Positions 52,888 to 62,141 of a stretch of DNA of 64,000 bases are shown piece after piece (position 1 is the first letter of the stretch; each line of letters opens with the position of its first letter). The notes beneath the pieces are model-generated. The model saw only the letters and a program-made list of their open reading frames with translations. It made no database searches and was not told the DNA's origin. The stretch is from Methylobacterium sp. Leaf465 (GTDB taxonomy: Bacteria > Pseudomonadota > Alphaproteobacteria > Rhizobiales > Beijerinckiaceae). Both the position numbers and the translations under genes were made by a program. The stretch is taken from positions 62,001-126,000 of the forward strand of contig NZ_LMRA01000006.1 in the NCBI RefSeq assembly GCF_001424705.1, in the 5' to 3' direction.

Positions 52888-53703
52888 ATGGATGCCAGCC
52901 CCGACCTGCCGCCGCAGAACCGCGTTCCGATCTTCAACATGCCGGGCGTGGTCACCGCGTCGATCGGCGTGCTCGTGGGCATCCACGCCCTGCGCGAATT
53001 CGTGCTGCCGGACACCTGGGACATCGCCGCCCTGATCGACCTCGCCCTGATCCCGGGACGCTGGAGCGTGGCCGTCGATCCGGCCCGGGCGGAGGAGCTC
53101 CTGCGGGCCGCTACGGCCCTGGCGGGCGACCCCGACGTGGTCGAAGCCCGGCAGGCCTTCGCCCGCTACGTGGTGGCCGACCCCGCCGCGATGCCCTGGA
53201 CCTTCGCGACCTACGCGCTGCTGCACGGCTCGTGGATGCACGTCATCTTCAACACCGTCTGGCTCGCCGCCTTCGGCTCGCCGGTGGCCCGCCGCTACGG
53301 CGCCTGGCGCTACGGCCTGATCGCCCTCGTGGGCGCGGTGGCGGGCGGCATCCTCCACGTCCTCCTCGACCCCCTGAGCACCGCCCCCCTGATCGGGGTC
53401 TCGGCCGGCGTCTCGGCCCTGATGGCGGCCGCGGCCCGCTTCGTGTTCCAGCCACCCCCCGTCTATGCCGGCGTGCCCCCCTGGCAGCGCCCGGCCGCGC
53501 CCCCGCTCCAGACCATCCCGGAGCTGATGCGCAACCGCACCGCGGTGGTGTTCCTGGTGATCTGGCTCGTGACGAACTTCCTGTTCGGCGTCATCGCCCT
53601 GCCGCTGGGCGCCGAGGCGACCTCGGTGGCCTGGGACGCCCATCTGGGCGGCTTCGTCGCGGGCTTCTTCCTGCTGCCGCTCCTCGACCGGGCCCGGCGC
53701 TGA
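52888..53703 (+). CDS. rhomboid family intramembrane serine protease, 271 aa
   Basis: Cleaves membrane proteins within or beside the bilayer. About six helices are visible; the catalytic Ser lies in LIGVSAGVSALMAAAARF (GxSxG/A type) and the catalytic His in WDAHLGGFVAGFFLLPLL. FATYALLHGSWMHVIFNTVW is the conserved L1/helix-2 stretch. The start at 52888 (MDASPDLPPQN) is 33 bp after the minisatellite; repeats in the same frame would code LFPAWRG units if translation began earlier. Confidence 0.9.
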   Translation: MDASPDLPPQNRVPIFNMPGVVTASIGVLVGIHALREFVLPDTWDIAALIDLALIPGRWSVAVDPARAEELLRAATALAGDPDVVEARQAFARYVVADPAAMPWTFATYALLHGSWMHVIFNTVWLAAFGSPVARRYGAWRYGLIALVGAVAGGILHVLLDPLSTAPLIGVSAGVSALMAAAARFVFQPPPVYAGVPPWQRPAAPPLQTIPELMRNRTAVVFLVIWLVTNFLFGVIALPLGAEATSVAWDAHLGGFVAGFFLLPLLDRARR

Positions 53704-53885
53704 CGGCGGGCTCACGCCGCCCCGGACCGTGAATTATCCTGCGTCCTCGGCGACGGGATCCTGCGGGATCTTGCTATATGCGGTCGCGCGCCACACAATC
53801 GCCGCAGACCGAGCTGGGCACCCTGCCGTTCTGGCCAAGCCCGGCCGCCCCGTCCCAGGGGTGACTTGAGGGAAAGGACACGTCC

Positions 53886-54317
53886 ATGACCGTTGCTCGC
53901 ATCCTCGCCGAGAAGGGCCGCTCCGTCGTCACGGTGGAGCCCCAGCGCACCCTCGACGAGGCCATCCACCTCCTGGCCGAGAAGCGCATCGGCGCCGTCG
54001 TCGTCAGCGATGCGGACGGGGCGGTGCGCGGCATCCTCTCCGAGCGCGACATCATGCGGGCGCTCGCCGCCAAGGGCGCCAACGCCCTCGACGCCCGGGT
54101 CTCCGAGCACATGACCGCCGAGGTCACCACCTGCACCCGCGCCAGCAGCATCGAGGAGGTCATGCACCTCATGACCGAGGGCCGCTTCCGCCACGTGCCC
54201 GTGATCGAGGACGACCGGCTGGCCGGCCTCATCTCCATCGGCGACGTGGTCAAGCGCCGGATCGAGGCCGTCGAGGCCGAGCACCGGGCCATGCGCGACT
54301 ACATCACCATGGCCTGA
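53886..54317 (+). CDS. tandem CBS domain protein, 143 aa
   Basis: Two CBS units make a Bateman module, a nucleotide (AMP/ATP/SAM) sensor. Unit 1: TLDEAIHLLAEKRIGAVVVS, GAVRGILSERDIMRALAAKG. Unit 2: SSIEEVMHLMTEGRFRHVPV, DDRLAGLISIGDVVKRRIEA. The protein is stand-alone with no attached enzyme. Convergent with the patatin gene, with 35 bp between stops. Confidence 0.9.
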   Translation: MTVARILAEKGRSVVTVEPQRTLDEAIHLLAEKRIGAVVVSDADGAVRGILSERDIMRALAAKGANALDARVSEHMTAEVTTCTRASSIEEVMHLMTEGRFRHVPVIEDDRLAGLISIGDVVKRRIEAVEAEHRAMRDYITMA

Positions 54318-54352
54318 GTCAGGTGCGGGCGTGAGGCAGGATCGGGCCTGAG

Positions 54353-55402
54353 TCAGGTCCGGGCGGCGGCCGCCGCCACGAGGCCGCGGATCTGCGGCAG
54401 GGCGGCGCGCGCCGCCTCGCGGCCGAGGGCGATCCCCTCGGCCGCCCGGTGGAACTCGAACAGGCCCATCCCGGCCAGGCGGGGCACGATGGCGATGTCG
54501 GGCGGGTCGCCGGCCAGGCGCGCCCGCGAGATCCGGTCCTGCGTGATGTTGAAGGCGTCGAGCATCACCCGCGCCATGCCGGGGGTGGCGAGGCCGTCGG
54601 CCGGCCCGGACGCGCGATCGGACGTGGTACGACGCGGACCCGGCCGGCGCAGGCTCCAGCGCCGGGGCCGGCGGGGGGCGGGCGCCACCGCCTCGGCCGT
54701 GACCCGCGCGGGCGCCGCCTCCCGCACGCCGGGGCGCGGGTCGCCGTTGAGGTTGACGCAGATCACGAGGTCGGCCCCCAGGGCCCGGGCGATCGTCACC
54801 GGCACCGGGTTCACCAGGGTCCCGTCGAGGAGGAGCCGGCCTCCGCAGCGCACCGGCGGGAAGATGCCCGGCAGGGCGTAGGAGGCGCGCAGGGCCTCCA
54901 CGAGGCTGCCCCGGGTGAGCCAGACCTCCTCGCCGCTGTCGAGGTCGGTGGCGACGCTGGCGAAGCGGATCGGCAGGCCCTCGATCCGGCGGTCGGCGAG
55001 GTCGTGCTCCAGGCGCCGCTTCAGGCGGTCGCCCGCGATCAGGCCGGAGCGGAGCCGCAGGTCGAGGAGCCCCATCACGCTGCGCCGGGTCAGCGACAGG
55101 GCGAAGGCCTTGAGCAGCCCGAGCTGGCCCGCCGCGTAGCAGCCGCCCACCACCGCGCCGATGGAGCAGCCCGCCACCACGGCCGGGTGGAGTCCGGCCT
55201 CCTCCAGCACTTCGATCACCCCGATCTGCGACCAGCCCCGGGCCGAGCCGCCACCGAGGGCGAGGCCGATGCGGGGGCCGGGGGCGGGGGGCGCCGCCAC
55301 GGGCTCGACGGCCCCGGCGGGGAAGCGCGCGTGCGGGGAGGCGCCCTGGCGGACCTCCGCGGCGGGACGCACCGGGGACAGGCCGTCCCACATCAGCGAC
55401 AC
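54353..55402 (-). CDS. patatin-like phospholipase (RssA-like), 349 aa
   Basis: Ser-Asp dyad lipase. The glycine loop is IGLALGGGSARGWSQIGVIE, the nucleophile lies in VVAGCSIGAVVGGCYAAG and the Asp in LLLDGTLVNPVPVTIARAL. EVWLTRGSLVEALRASYALP also fits the RssA/NTE group. An Arg-rich disordered insert occurs at ~235-270. The start is a GTG at 55402 with no clear Shine-Dalgarno, so the N-terminus is uncertain. Probably acts at the inner membrane. Confidence 0.88.
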   Translation of the reverse strand: MSLMWDGLSPVRPAAEVRQGASPHARFPAGAVEPVAAPPAPGPRIGLALGGGSARGWSQIGVIEVLEEAGLHPAVVAGCSIGAVVGGCYAAGQLGLLKAFALSLTRRSVMGLLDLRLRSGLIAGDRLKRRLEHDLADRRIEGLPIRFASVATDLDSGEEVWLTRGSLVEALRASYALPGIFPPVRCGGRLLLDGTLVNPVPVTIARALGADLVICVNLNGDPRPGVREAAPARVTAEAVAPAPRRPRRWSLRRPGPRRTTSDRASGPADGLATPGMARVMLDAFNITQDRISRARLAGDPPDIAIVPRLAGMGLFEFHRAAEGIALGREAARAALPQIRGLVAAAAART

Positions 55403-55492
55403 CGGGATGCGGGAGAGGGGGCGAAGAAACCCGGGACGCGGCGACCGCGACGGGGCGGGCGCCGCTCCGGACGGGCACGCCGCGCGCCGGGA

Positions 55493-55909
55493 TCAGGCAT
55501 CGGCGGGCCGCAGAATCGCCTGGCCGGTCGCCGGATCGTGATCGACGCGGCGGTAGAAGCAGGCGCGCCGGCCGGTGTGGCAGCAGCCGCCGTCGCCACC
55601 GACCGCGACGCGGATCAGCACCGCGTCCTGGTCGCAATCGACCCGCATCTCAACCACGCGCTGGACCTGACCGCTGGTGGCGCCCTTGTGCCAGAGCGCG
55701 CCGCGGGAGCGGGACCAGTACCAGGCCTCGCCGGTCTTCAGGGTGAGGGCCAGGGATTCGGCGTTCATGTGGGCGAGCATGAGCACCTGCCCGTCGGCGG
55801 CGTCGACGGCGATGCAGGAGACGAGGCCGTGTGCGTCGAAGCGGGGGGTGAAGGCGGCCCCCTCCTCGACCTCGGCCCGGCTGCCCGGTTCCGGGAAGGC
55901 GCGGGTCAT
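55493..55909 (-). CDS. hisI: phosphoribosyl-AMP cyclohydrolase, 138 aa
   Basis: Third step of histidine biosynthesis. The protein is stand-alone (no HisE domain). Conserved blocks are [40 protein letters not shown] and [20 protein letters not shown], with the Cys/Asp metal ligands and [14 protein letters not shown]. The length is typical for the monofunctional form. It follows folE by 28 bp on the same strand. Confidence 0.94.
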   Translation of the reverse strand: MTRAFPEPGSRAEVEEGAAFTPRFDAHGLVSCIAVDAADGQVLMLAHMNAESLALTLKTGEAWYWSRSRGALWHKGATSGQVQRVVEMRVDCDQDAVLIRVAVGGDGGCCHTGRRACFYRRVDHDPATGQAILRPADA

Positions 55910-55937
55910 CGGGAGACAGACGTCATCGCGGGCCGGC

Positions 55938-56645
55938 TCAGGACTTGTTGCGCACGAGGGTGAGGAAGCGGACCTGCTCGTTGGCGTCGTTGCGGAAGGC
56001 GCCCCGGAACTGGGTGGTGATGGTGGAGACGCCGGCCTTCTGGACGCCGCGCATCGCCATGCAGAGGTGCTCGGCCTCCACCATCACGGCGATGCCGCGG
56101 GGCTTGAGGATGCTCTCGATCACGTCGGCGATCTGGGCCGTCATGGTCTCCTGGGTCTGCAGGCGGCGGGCGAAGGTGTCGACCACGCGGGCGAGCTTCG
56201 ACAGGCCGACCACGCCCTTGGTCGGGTAGTAGGCGATGTGCGCCAGCCCCATGAAGGGCACCATGTGGTGCTCGCAATGGGAGTAGAACGGGATGTCGCG
56301 CACCAGCACGATGTCCGAGTAGCCCTCGACCTCCTCGAAGACCCGATCGAGCAGCGCGTCGGCGTCCTGGCCGTAGCCGCCGAAGATCTGGCCGTAGGCC
56401 TTCACCACCCGGGCGGGGGTGTCGCGCAGGCCCTCGCGGTTCGGGTCGTCGCCGGCCCAGCGCAGGAGGGTACGCACGGCGGCCTCGGCCTCCTCGCGGC
56501 TCGGACGGCCCGTGGCGATGGCCTCGGGCACCCGCTGGGCGGAGGCGGGCAGGGGAGCGATCTCGGGCGCGGGCGCGGGCGCTTCGCCCCGCGCGTTGTC
56601 GTTGCGCATGGCGCTGAGGGCGCCGTTCTGGCGGGTCGGTTCCAT
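55938..56645 (-). CDS. folE: GTP cyclohydrolase I, 235 aa
   Basis: Makes dihydroneopterin triphosphate for folate (and in methylotrophs tetrahydromethanopterin-type pterins). Zinc and active-site motifs are [40 protein letters not shown] and [20 protein letters not shown]. The start at 56645 ([11 protein letters not shown]) has GGAGGAAT eight bases upstream. The frame is open for another 39 residues, and that extension ([20 protein letters not shown]) also looks codable, so a longer form is possible. The ~45-residue lead before the catalytic domain is Ala/Pro-rich. Confidence 0.92.
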   Translation of the reverse strand: MEPTRQNGALSAMRNDNARGEAPAPAPEIAPLPASAQRVPEAIATGRPSREEAEAAVRTLLRWAGDDPNREGLRDTPARVVKAYGQIFGGYGQDADALLDRVFEEVEGYSDIVLVRDIPFYSHCEHHMVPFMGLAHIAYYPTKGVVGLSKLARVVDTFARRLQTQETMTAQIADVIESILKPRGIAVMVEAEHLCMAMRGVQKAGVSTITTQFRGAFRNDANEQVRFLTLVRNKS

Positions 56646-57050
56646 CCCGGATTCCTCCGTCTCGGTCAGGCGGTAGGAGAGGGACTTGAGCGCGGCATCC
56701 ATGGCATCTTCCGCCCGGGCGATCCGGGTCGTCATCGGGTGGCTGTCAGGCTTTGCGTACATCGTCGAACCATGGGGCCGTCGGGTGAGGACGGCCGATG
56801 CCCGGACGGTGCCGTCTGCGGTGGCGCAACCCCGGCCGTGGGCGCGACCCGGGTCGACGAGCCGCCTCCTCGCGAAACGGTGCGTGGGGGCCTATATCGT
56901 CGTTATCGCGCCGTCGCGCAATGCAGGCTGCGCGGATCAGATCTCCGGGATCGGAAGCCGGCTGTGCGCCCGGCCGTCCCGGCGGAACGGCAAATGGACC
57001 CGGCGGGACCGCAAGTGAACCCGGCGGAACAGCCAGAGGATCGGAATTCC

Positions 57051-57494
57051 ATGCTCGACGACATCTACAACCGTCGCATCCTCGAACTGGCCGCCGACAT
57101 CCCGCGCCTGGGACGCCTGGCGGCCCCGGACGCCAGTGCCACCGCGCATTCGAAGCTCTGCGGCTCCACCGTCACGGTGGACCTCGCGGTGCGGGACGGC
57201 ACGGTCACCGACTTCGCCCACGAGGTGAAGGCCTGCGCCCTCGGCCAGGCCTCGTCCTCGCTGATGGCCCGCCACGTGGTCGGCACCAGCGCCGGGGAGC
57301 TGCGCGCGGTCCGCGCCGCCATGCGGCGGATGCTCAAGGAGGGCGGCCCGGCGCCCACGGGCGCCTGGGCGGATCTCGCGGTCCTCGAGCCGGTGCGCGA
57401 CTTCAAGGCCCGGCACGCCTCGACGCTCCTGACCTTCGACGCGGTGGTGGACGCCCTCGACCGGATCGAGGCCGGGGCGGTGGCGGCCGCCTAG
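57051..57494 (+). CDS. iron-sulfur cluster assembly scaffold (IscU/NifU N-terminal-like), 147 aa
   Basis: Scaffold-type protein. It has MLDDIYNRRILELAADIPRL, TAHSKLCGSTVTVDLAVRDG and HEVKACALGQASSSLMARHV, with two of the three usual IscU cysteines. Where the third should be it reads KARHASTLLTFDAVVDAL, with no Cys. AGAGGA precedes the ATG at 57051. It lies one base before yidD, an arrangement seen in many Hyphomicrobiales, where this variant is a common gene. Confidence 0.85.
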   Translation: MLDDIYNRRILELAADIPRLGRLAAPDASATAHSKLCGSTVTVDLAVRDGTVTDFAHEVKACALGQASSSLMARHVVGTSAGELRAVRAAMRRMLKEGGPAPTGAWADLAVLEPVRDFKARHASTLLTFDAVVDALDRIEAGAVAAA

Positions 57495-57495
57495 C

Positions 57496-57858
57496 ATGCT
57501 GCTCCGCCGCATCGCCCACGGGGCGATCCGCACCTATCAGCTCACCCTGTCGAGCCTGGTCGGCCGCCAGTGCCGGCACTGGCCCTCGTGCTCCCACTAC
57601 ACCGACGGGGCGATCCAGCGGCACGGGCTCTGGGCGGGCGGCTGGATCGGGTTCGCCCGCATCTGCCGCTGCGGCCCCCTCGGCACCCACGGCATCGACC
57701 TGGTGCCGGAGGCCCTGCCGGCGCGCGCCGCCTGGTTCACCCCCTGGCGCTACGGCCGCTGGCGCGGCGTGAACGCGCCTCCCTCGCCCTTCGCCTGCGA
57801 GCCCTGCACCTGCGCGGCGGTGGGGGAGGGGGCCGACCCTAGACCGGCGCCGCCGTGA
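57496..57858 (+). CDS. yidD: membrane protein insertion efficiency factor YidD, 120 aa
   Basis: Small membrane-associated protein that aids YidC-dependent insertion. The signature is IRTYQLTLSSLVGRQCRHWP, SCSHYTDGAIQRHGLWAGGW and the RICRCGPLGTHGIDLVPE block. A longer Cys/Pro-rich tail replaces the short E. coli C-terminus. One base separates it from the scaffold gene, so they are co-transcribed. Its last 20 bases overlap the convergent transporter gene. Confidence 0.92.
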   Translation: MLLRRIAHGAIRTYQLTLSSLVGRQCRHWPSCSHYTDGAIQRHGLWAGGWIGFARICRCGPLGTHGIDLVPEALPARAAWFTPWRYGRWRGVNAPPSPFACEPCTCAAVGEGADPRPAPP

Positions 57859-59230
57859 TCCACTTCAGGAACACCAGCGTCCCCGTCACCGTGAGGGCGC
57901 CGCCGATGCGGGTGGCGATCTGGGCGAAGGGCATCAGCGCCATCCGGTTGGCGGCGGTGAGGATCGCCACGTCGCCGGTGCCGCCCTGGCCGCTGTGGCA
58001 GGCGTTCACGATGGCGGTCTCGATCGGGTACATGCCGAGCCGGCGCCCGACGCCGTAGCCCGTCGCCATCAGGGTGACGACGGTGGCCACGATGGTGATC
58101 AGGTTCGGCAGCGTGAAGGCCGCCACCAGCTTGTCCCAGGGGGTGAGCGAGACGCCGATGGCGAAGAGCAGCGGGTAGGTCATGCCGACCTGCACGAACT
58201 TGTAGACGATGAAGCCGCCGGCCTGGAGCCGGGGCGAGACCGCGCTGGCGAGCTTGGCCAGCACCGCCAGGAACAGCATCGCCACGGGGGCGGGCAGGCC
58301 GGTGAGGTGGTGGCACATCACGCCGAGGAGGTAGAGCGTCACCGCCGTGAGGCCGGCCGCCGCCACCGTGGCGGCGTCGATCGGGCCGGTCTCCACGGGC
58401 GTGCCCGCCTCCATGTCGTTCTCGGTGTGGGGCTGCAGGCGGCCCTCGCCGGTGAGGTGCGGCTTGCGCCTGCCCACCCAGTTGAGGGTGCCGGCCAGGA
58501 TGATCGCCGTGAGGCTGCCCAGCATCACGGGCGGCAGCACCTGGGCGAAGACGTCGCCCTGCGGGATCCCGAGGATGTTGCCGTAGCCGATGGAGAGCGG
58601 AATCGCGCCCTCGCCGACGCCGCCGGCCATGATCGGCACGACGATGAAGAAGAAGGTGTGGTGCGCCCCGAGCCCCAGCAGGGTGCCCACCAGGGTGCCG
58701 ACGCAGCCCGCCGCCAGGGAGCCGAGGCCGAGGGGGACGAAGATCTTGAGGAAGCCCTTGATCAGCACAGCCCGGTCCATGCCCAGGATGCTGCCGACGA
58801 TGATCGCCGCGATGTAGAGGTAGAGGAAGTTGGTGAACTTGGTGAAGTCCGTGATCGCCTTTATGATCGGGCCCGGGATCAGCGCGTAGTAGACCAGCGC
58901 CGAGGGGATGAAGGTGGCGAAGATCGCCCCCGCCCCGATCTGGCGCAGGACCGGCAGGCGCTTGCCGATCTCCGCGCAGGTGAAGCCGCCGAGCACCAGG
59001 ACGGCGATCATCGTCGGCGCGTCGGCCTTGATCTCGCCCTCCGCGGTCAGCACCCAGAGCAGCGCCACCAGGATCAGGTAGACCGGCAGCGGGATGATGC
59101 CGATCTGCAGGTCGACGAGGCGCCACCAGCCCTGAGGCCAGAAGCGTGTCCCGGTCTGGACCCCGGGCAGGTGGGCCGTCGTGGTGATCGCGACGCCTTC
59201 GGGGTGCGCCGTCGGTACGGGGCTCGGCAT
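57839..59230 (-). CDS. 2-hydroxycarboxylate transporter family (CitS/MleP-type), 463 aa
   Basis: Sodium- or proton-coupled symporter for citrate, malate or lactate with about eleven helices and two re-entrant loops. The family loops with GGxG motifs are MAGGVGEGAIPLSIGYGNIL and VNACHSGQGGTGDVAILTAA. The start at 59230 (MPSPVPTAHPEG) follows GGGAGAG; the longer ORF upstream is unlikely. The substrate cannot be told from sequence. It overlaps the end of yidD by 20 bp. Confidence 0.9.
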   Translation of the reverse strand: MPSPVPTAHPEGVAITTTAHLPGVQTGTRFWPQGWWRLVDLQIGIIPLPVYLILVALLWVLTAEGEIKADAPTMIAVLVLGGFTCAEIGKRLPVLRQIGAGAIFATFIPSALVYYALIPGPIIKAITDFTKFTNFLYLYIAAIIVGSILGMDRAVLIKGFLKIFVPLGLGSLAAGCVGTLVGTLLGLGAHHTFFFIVVPIMAGGVGEGAIPLSIGYGNILGIPQGDVFAQVLPPVMLGSLTAIILAGTLNWVGRRKPHLTGEGRLQPHTENDMEAGTPVETGPIDAATVAAAGLTAVTLYLLGVMCHHLTGLPAPVAMLFLAVLAKLASAVSPRLQAGGFIVYKFVQVGMTYPLLFAIGVSLTPWDKLVAAFTLPNLITIVATVVTLMATGYGVGRRLGMYPIETAIVNACHSGQGGTGDVAILTAANRMALMPFAQIATRIGGALTVTGTLVFLKWITAAPV

Positions 59231-59603
59231 GAACGTCTCTCCCGGCGAAAGCCCGTTTGCCCCGCGGGGCCGGCTCGTCCGTGTTTTCTTGGATTTTTTT
59301 CTGGTCTCGACCGTGCGGCACGGAAGGCCATCGGCGAGCATCAGTCGGGTTGGACCGGCTTTGTCAATTGATCGGCCGGCACGGGCCGCGATGGTGATTG
59401 AGGATCCCTGGCGATTGTCAGCAACCCGGGGCGGGAGCGGCCGCCGGGGGGCCGGGACCGGATGCGCGGAATCCGCGTTCCTTCCCGATGCGAATGGGTC
59501 TAAACGGCCCGGCGCGGCGCCGCATCGGGGCCGCGCCGACCCCGACCCGCCCCCCGCTTACCTGCCGCGTACGCAGGAGTGAGCCTCCAAGGAGCCCCCG
59601 GCC
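59231..59603. other. divergent intergenic region before thrS
   Basis: 373 bp between the transporter gene (minus) and thrS (plus). It contains a GCCCCGCGGGGC palindrome (59259-59270) and a T-rich stretch near 59283-59300, which is A-rich on the transporter strand and may be part of its leader. I see no gene and no leader-peptide-like ORF for thrS attenuation. Confidence 0.4.
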
Positions 59604-61631
59604 ATGCCGATCCTGACCTTCCCCGACGGCAACACCCGCAGCTACGACGCCGCGATCACCGGCCGTGCCGTCGTCGAGGGCATCGCCAAGTCCCTGGCCA
59701 AGCGCACCGTCGCCATGGCCCTCGACGGCACCGTGCGCGACCTCGACGACACGATCGCGCAGGATGCCCGCATCGAGTTCCTCGACCGCACCGACCCGCG
59801 CAGCCTGGAGCTGATCCGGCACGACTGCGCCCACGTGCTGGCGGAGGCGGTGCAGGCCCTGTGGCCGGGCACGCAGGTCACCATCGGCCCGGTGATCGAG
59901 AACGGGTTCTACTACGACTTCGCCCGGGACGAGCCCTTCACCCCGGAGGACTTCCCGAAGATCGAGGCGAAGATGCGCGAACTCATCGCGCGCGACGCCC
60001 CCTTCACCAAGGAGGTCTGGAAGCGCGACGACATCCGGGCGCTCTTCGCCGGGAAGGGCGAGGCCTACAAGGTCGAGCTCGTGGACGCGATCCCGCCCGG
60101 CGAGGACCTCAAGGTCTACCGCCAGGGCGACTGGTTCGACCTCTGCCGCGGCCCGCACATGACCTCGACGGGCAAGGTCGGCACCGCCTTCAAGCTGATG
60201 AAGGTGGCGGGCGCCTACTGGCGGGGCGATTCCAACAACCCGATGCTGACCCGCATCTACGGCACCGCCTGGGCGACCAAGGAGGACCTCGACGCCTACC
60301 TGCACCGCCTGGAGGAGGCCGAGCGCCGCGACCACCGGCGCCTGGGGCGCGAGATGGACCTGTTCCACTTCCAGGAGGAGGGGCCGGGCGTCGTGTTCTG
60401 GCACGCCAAGGGCTGGACCGTGTTCCAGGAGCTGATCGCCTACATGCGCCGGCGCCTGCGCGGCGACTACCAGGAGGTCAACGCCCCCCAGATCCTCGAC
60501 AAGGCCCTGTGGGAGACCTCCGGCCACTGGGGCTGGTACCGCGAGAACATGTTCGCGGCCCAATCCGCCGGCGACGAGGCCGAGGACAAGCGCTGGTTCG
60601 CGTTGAAGCCCATGAACTGCCCCGGCCACGTGATGATCTTCAAGCACGGCCTGAAATCCTACCGCGACCTGCCCCTGCGCATGGCCGAGTTCGGCGTGGT
60701 CCACCGCTACGAGCCCTCGGGCGCCATGCACGGCCTGATGCGCGTGCGGGGCTTCACCCAGGACGACGCGCACATCTTCTGCACCGAGGACCAGCTCGCC
60801 GACGAGTGCCTGAAGATCAACGACCTGATCCTCTCCACCTACGCCGATTTCGGCTTCGGCGAGATCGTGGTGAAGCTCTCGACCCGCCCCGAGAAGCGGG
60901 TGGGCTCGGACGCCCTCTGGGACCATGCCGAGGACGTCATGACCCGGGTGCTCACCCAGATCGAGGAACAGTCGGGGGGCCGGATCAGGACCGCGATCAA
61001 CCCGGGGGAGGGCGCCTTCTACGGGCCGAAGTTCGAGTACGTGCTGCGCGACGCCATCGGGCGCGACTGGCAGTGCGGCACGACCCAGGTGGACTTCAAC
61101 CTGCCGGAGCGCTTCGGCGCCTTCTACGTCGATGCCGAGAGCGGCAAGAAGCCCCCGGTCATGGTCCACCGCGCCATCTGCGGCTCCCTGGAGCGCTTCA
61201 CCGGGATCCTGATCGAGCACTTCGCCGGGCATTTCCCGCTCTGGCTCGCGCCGGTGCAGGTGGTGGTCGCCACCATCACGGGCGATGCCGACCCCTACGC
61301 CCGCGCGGTGGTCGCCGCCGCGACCCGCCTCGGCCTGCGCGTCGAGGCCGACCTGCGCAACGAGAAGATCAACTACAAGGTCCGCGAGCACTCGCTGGCG
61401 AAGGTGCCGGTGATGCTCGTCGTCGGCCGCAAGGAGGGCGAGGAGCGCACCGTCTCGGTCCGGCGCCTGGGCAGCCAGCACACCCGCACCGGCGGCCTCG
61501 ACGAGACCCTGGCCGCCCTGGTGGCGGAGGCGACCGCGCCGGATCGCATCCGGGCGGAGGCGGTGGCCGAGACCGTGCCGAGCGCCGACGTCGCTCTCGA
61601 CGGCCAGCACGGCGAGGCCCCGACGCCGTAG
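59604..61631 (+). CDS. thrS: threonine--tRNA ligase, 675 aa
   Basis: Class II synthetase. The TGS domain (residues ~1-62), the editing domain ([20 protein letters not shown], with the zinc/editing His/Cys set), the core ([60 protein letters not shown]) and the anticodon-binding domain ([40 protein letters not shown]) are in order. AAGGAGC lies nine bases before the ATG. The length is typical. Confidence 0.96.
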   Translation: MPILTFPDGNTRSYDAAITGRAVVEGIAKSLAKRTVAMALDGTVRDLDDTIAQDARIEFLDRTDPRSLELIRHDCAHVLAEAVQALWPGTQVTIGPVIENGFYYDFARDEPFTPEDFPKIEAKMRELIARDAPFTKEVWKRDDIRALFAGKGEAYKVELVDAIPPGEDLKVYRQGDWFDLCRGPHMTSTGKVGTAFKLMKVAGAYWRGDSNNPMLTRIYGTAWATKEDLDAYLHRLEEAERRDHRRLGREMDLFHFQEEGPGVVFWHAKGWTVFQELIAYMRRRLRGDYQEVNAPQILDKALWETSGHWGWYRENMFAAQSAGDEAEDKRWFALKPMNCPGHVMIFKHGLKSYRDLPLRMAEFGVVHRYEPSGAMHGLMRVRGFTQDDAHIFCTEDQLADECLKINDLILSTYADFGFGEIVVKLSTRPEKRVGSDALWDHAEDVMTRVLTQIEEQSGGRIRTAINPGEGAFYGPKFEYVLRDAIGRDWQCGTTQVDFNLPERFGAFYVDAESGKKPPVMVHRAICGSLERFTGILIEHFAGHFPLWLAPVQVVVATITGDADPYARAVVAAATRLGLRVEADLRNEKINYKVREHSLAKVPVMLVVGRKEGEERTVSVRRLGSQHTRTGGLDETLAALVAEATAPDRIRAEAVAETVPSADVALDGQHGEAPTP

Positions 61632-61681
61632 GGCGGCGGGTTCGGCCTCCGGGCGGTTGCGTCCTCCGGGCGGTGCCCGGA

Positions 61682-62104
61682 TCAGGGGGCGCAATTGGCG
61701 GCGTAGAGGGCCAGGATGCGCTGCAGGGCGGCGTAATCCTGCGGCATCGCCGGGTTGCGCAGTTCGGGCCCGTCCGGGACGAGGCCGGCGATGCCCGCCG
61801 CGAGGTCGGCGACGAAGCGGCGGGGCCCCACGGGATTGCCCATGCGGTTGGTGGTGTCGACGACGCCGCAGAAAGCCCCCGCGCGGCCGGCACGGAGCTG
61901 GCCGTAACGGGCGGTGGCGGGCGTTCTCAGTCCCTGTCCCAGGAGGGCGATCACCCGGTCCGCGCGTTCCGGACCGATCTCCCGGTCGGAGCCGTCCGCC
62001 ACGAGCGCCCGCGCGGGATCCGCCCCCTGCGCCCGCGCGGGACGCGGCACCAGGAGAAGCGGCGCCAGGAGCAGGACGAGGGCACCGATCGCAAGTCGCC
62101 TCAT
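61682..62104 (-). CDS. small secreted protein, 140 aa
   Basis: Signal peptide MRRLAIGALVLLLAPLLLVP, cleavage near ARA-QGADP. The mature part has RADRVIALLGQGLRTPATAR, AFCGVVDTTNRMGNPVGPRR and AALQRILALYAANCAP; two cysteines may form a disulfide. No family is recognised. Four lines of context are weak: it lies between thrS (convergent) and another secreted-protein gene on the same strand. Confidence 0.65.
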   Translation of the reverse strand: MRRLAIGALVLLLAPLLLVPRPARAQGADPARALVADGSDREIGPERADRVIALLGQGLRTPATARYGQLRAGRAGAFCGVVDTTNRMGNPVGPRRFVADLAAGIAGLVPDGPELRNPAMPQDYAALQRILALYAANCAP

Positions 62105-62141
62105 GCGTGTCGTCTCTCTCCGCCGGTCGGGACGCCTCGGC

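Noticed and set aside
56646..56762. 39-residue N-terminal extension of folE
   Set aside because: The internal ATG at 56645 has a strong Shine-Dalgarno; the extension remains possible but is not preferred.
59259..59300. GCCCCGCGGGGC followed by a T-rich stretch as an intrinsic terminator
   Set aside because: The T-run is more than ten bases from the stem and no plus-strand gene ends just upstream.
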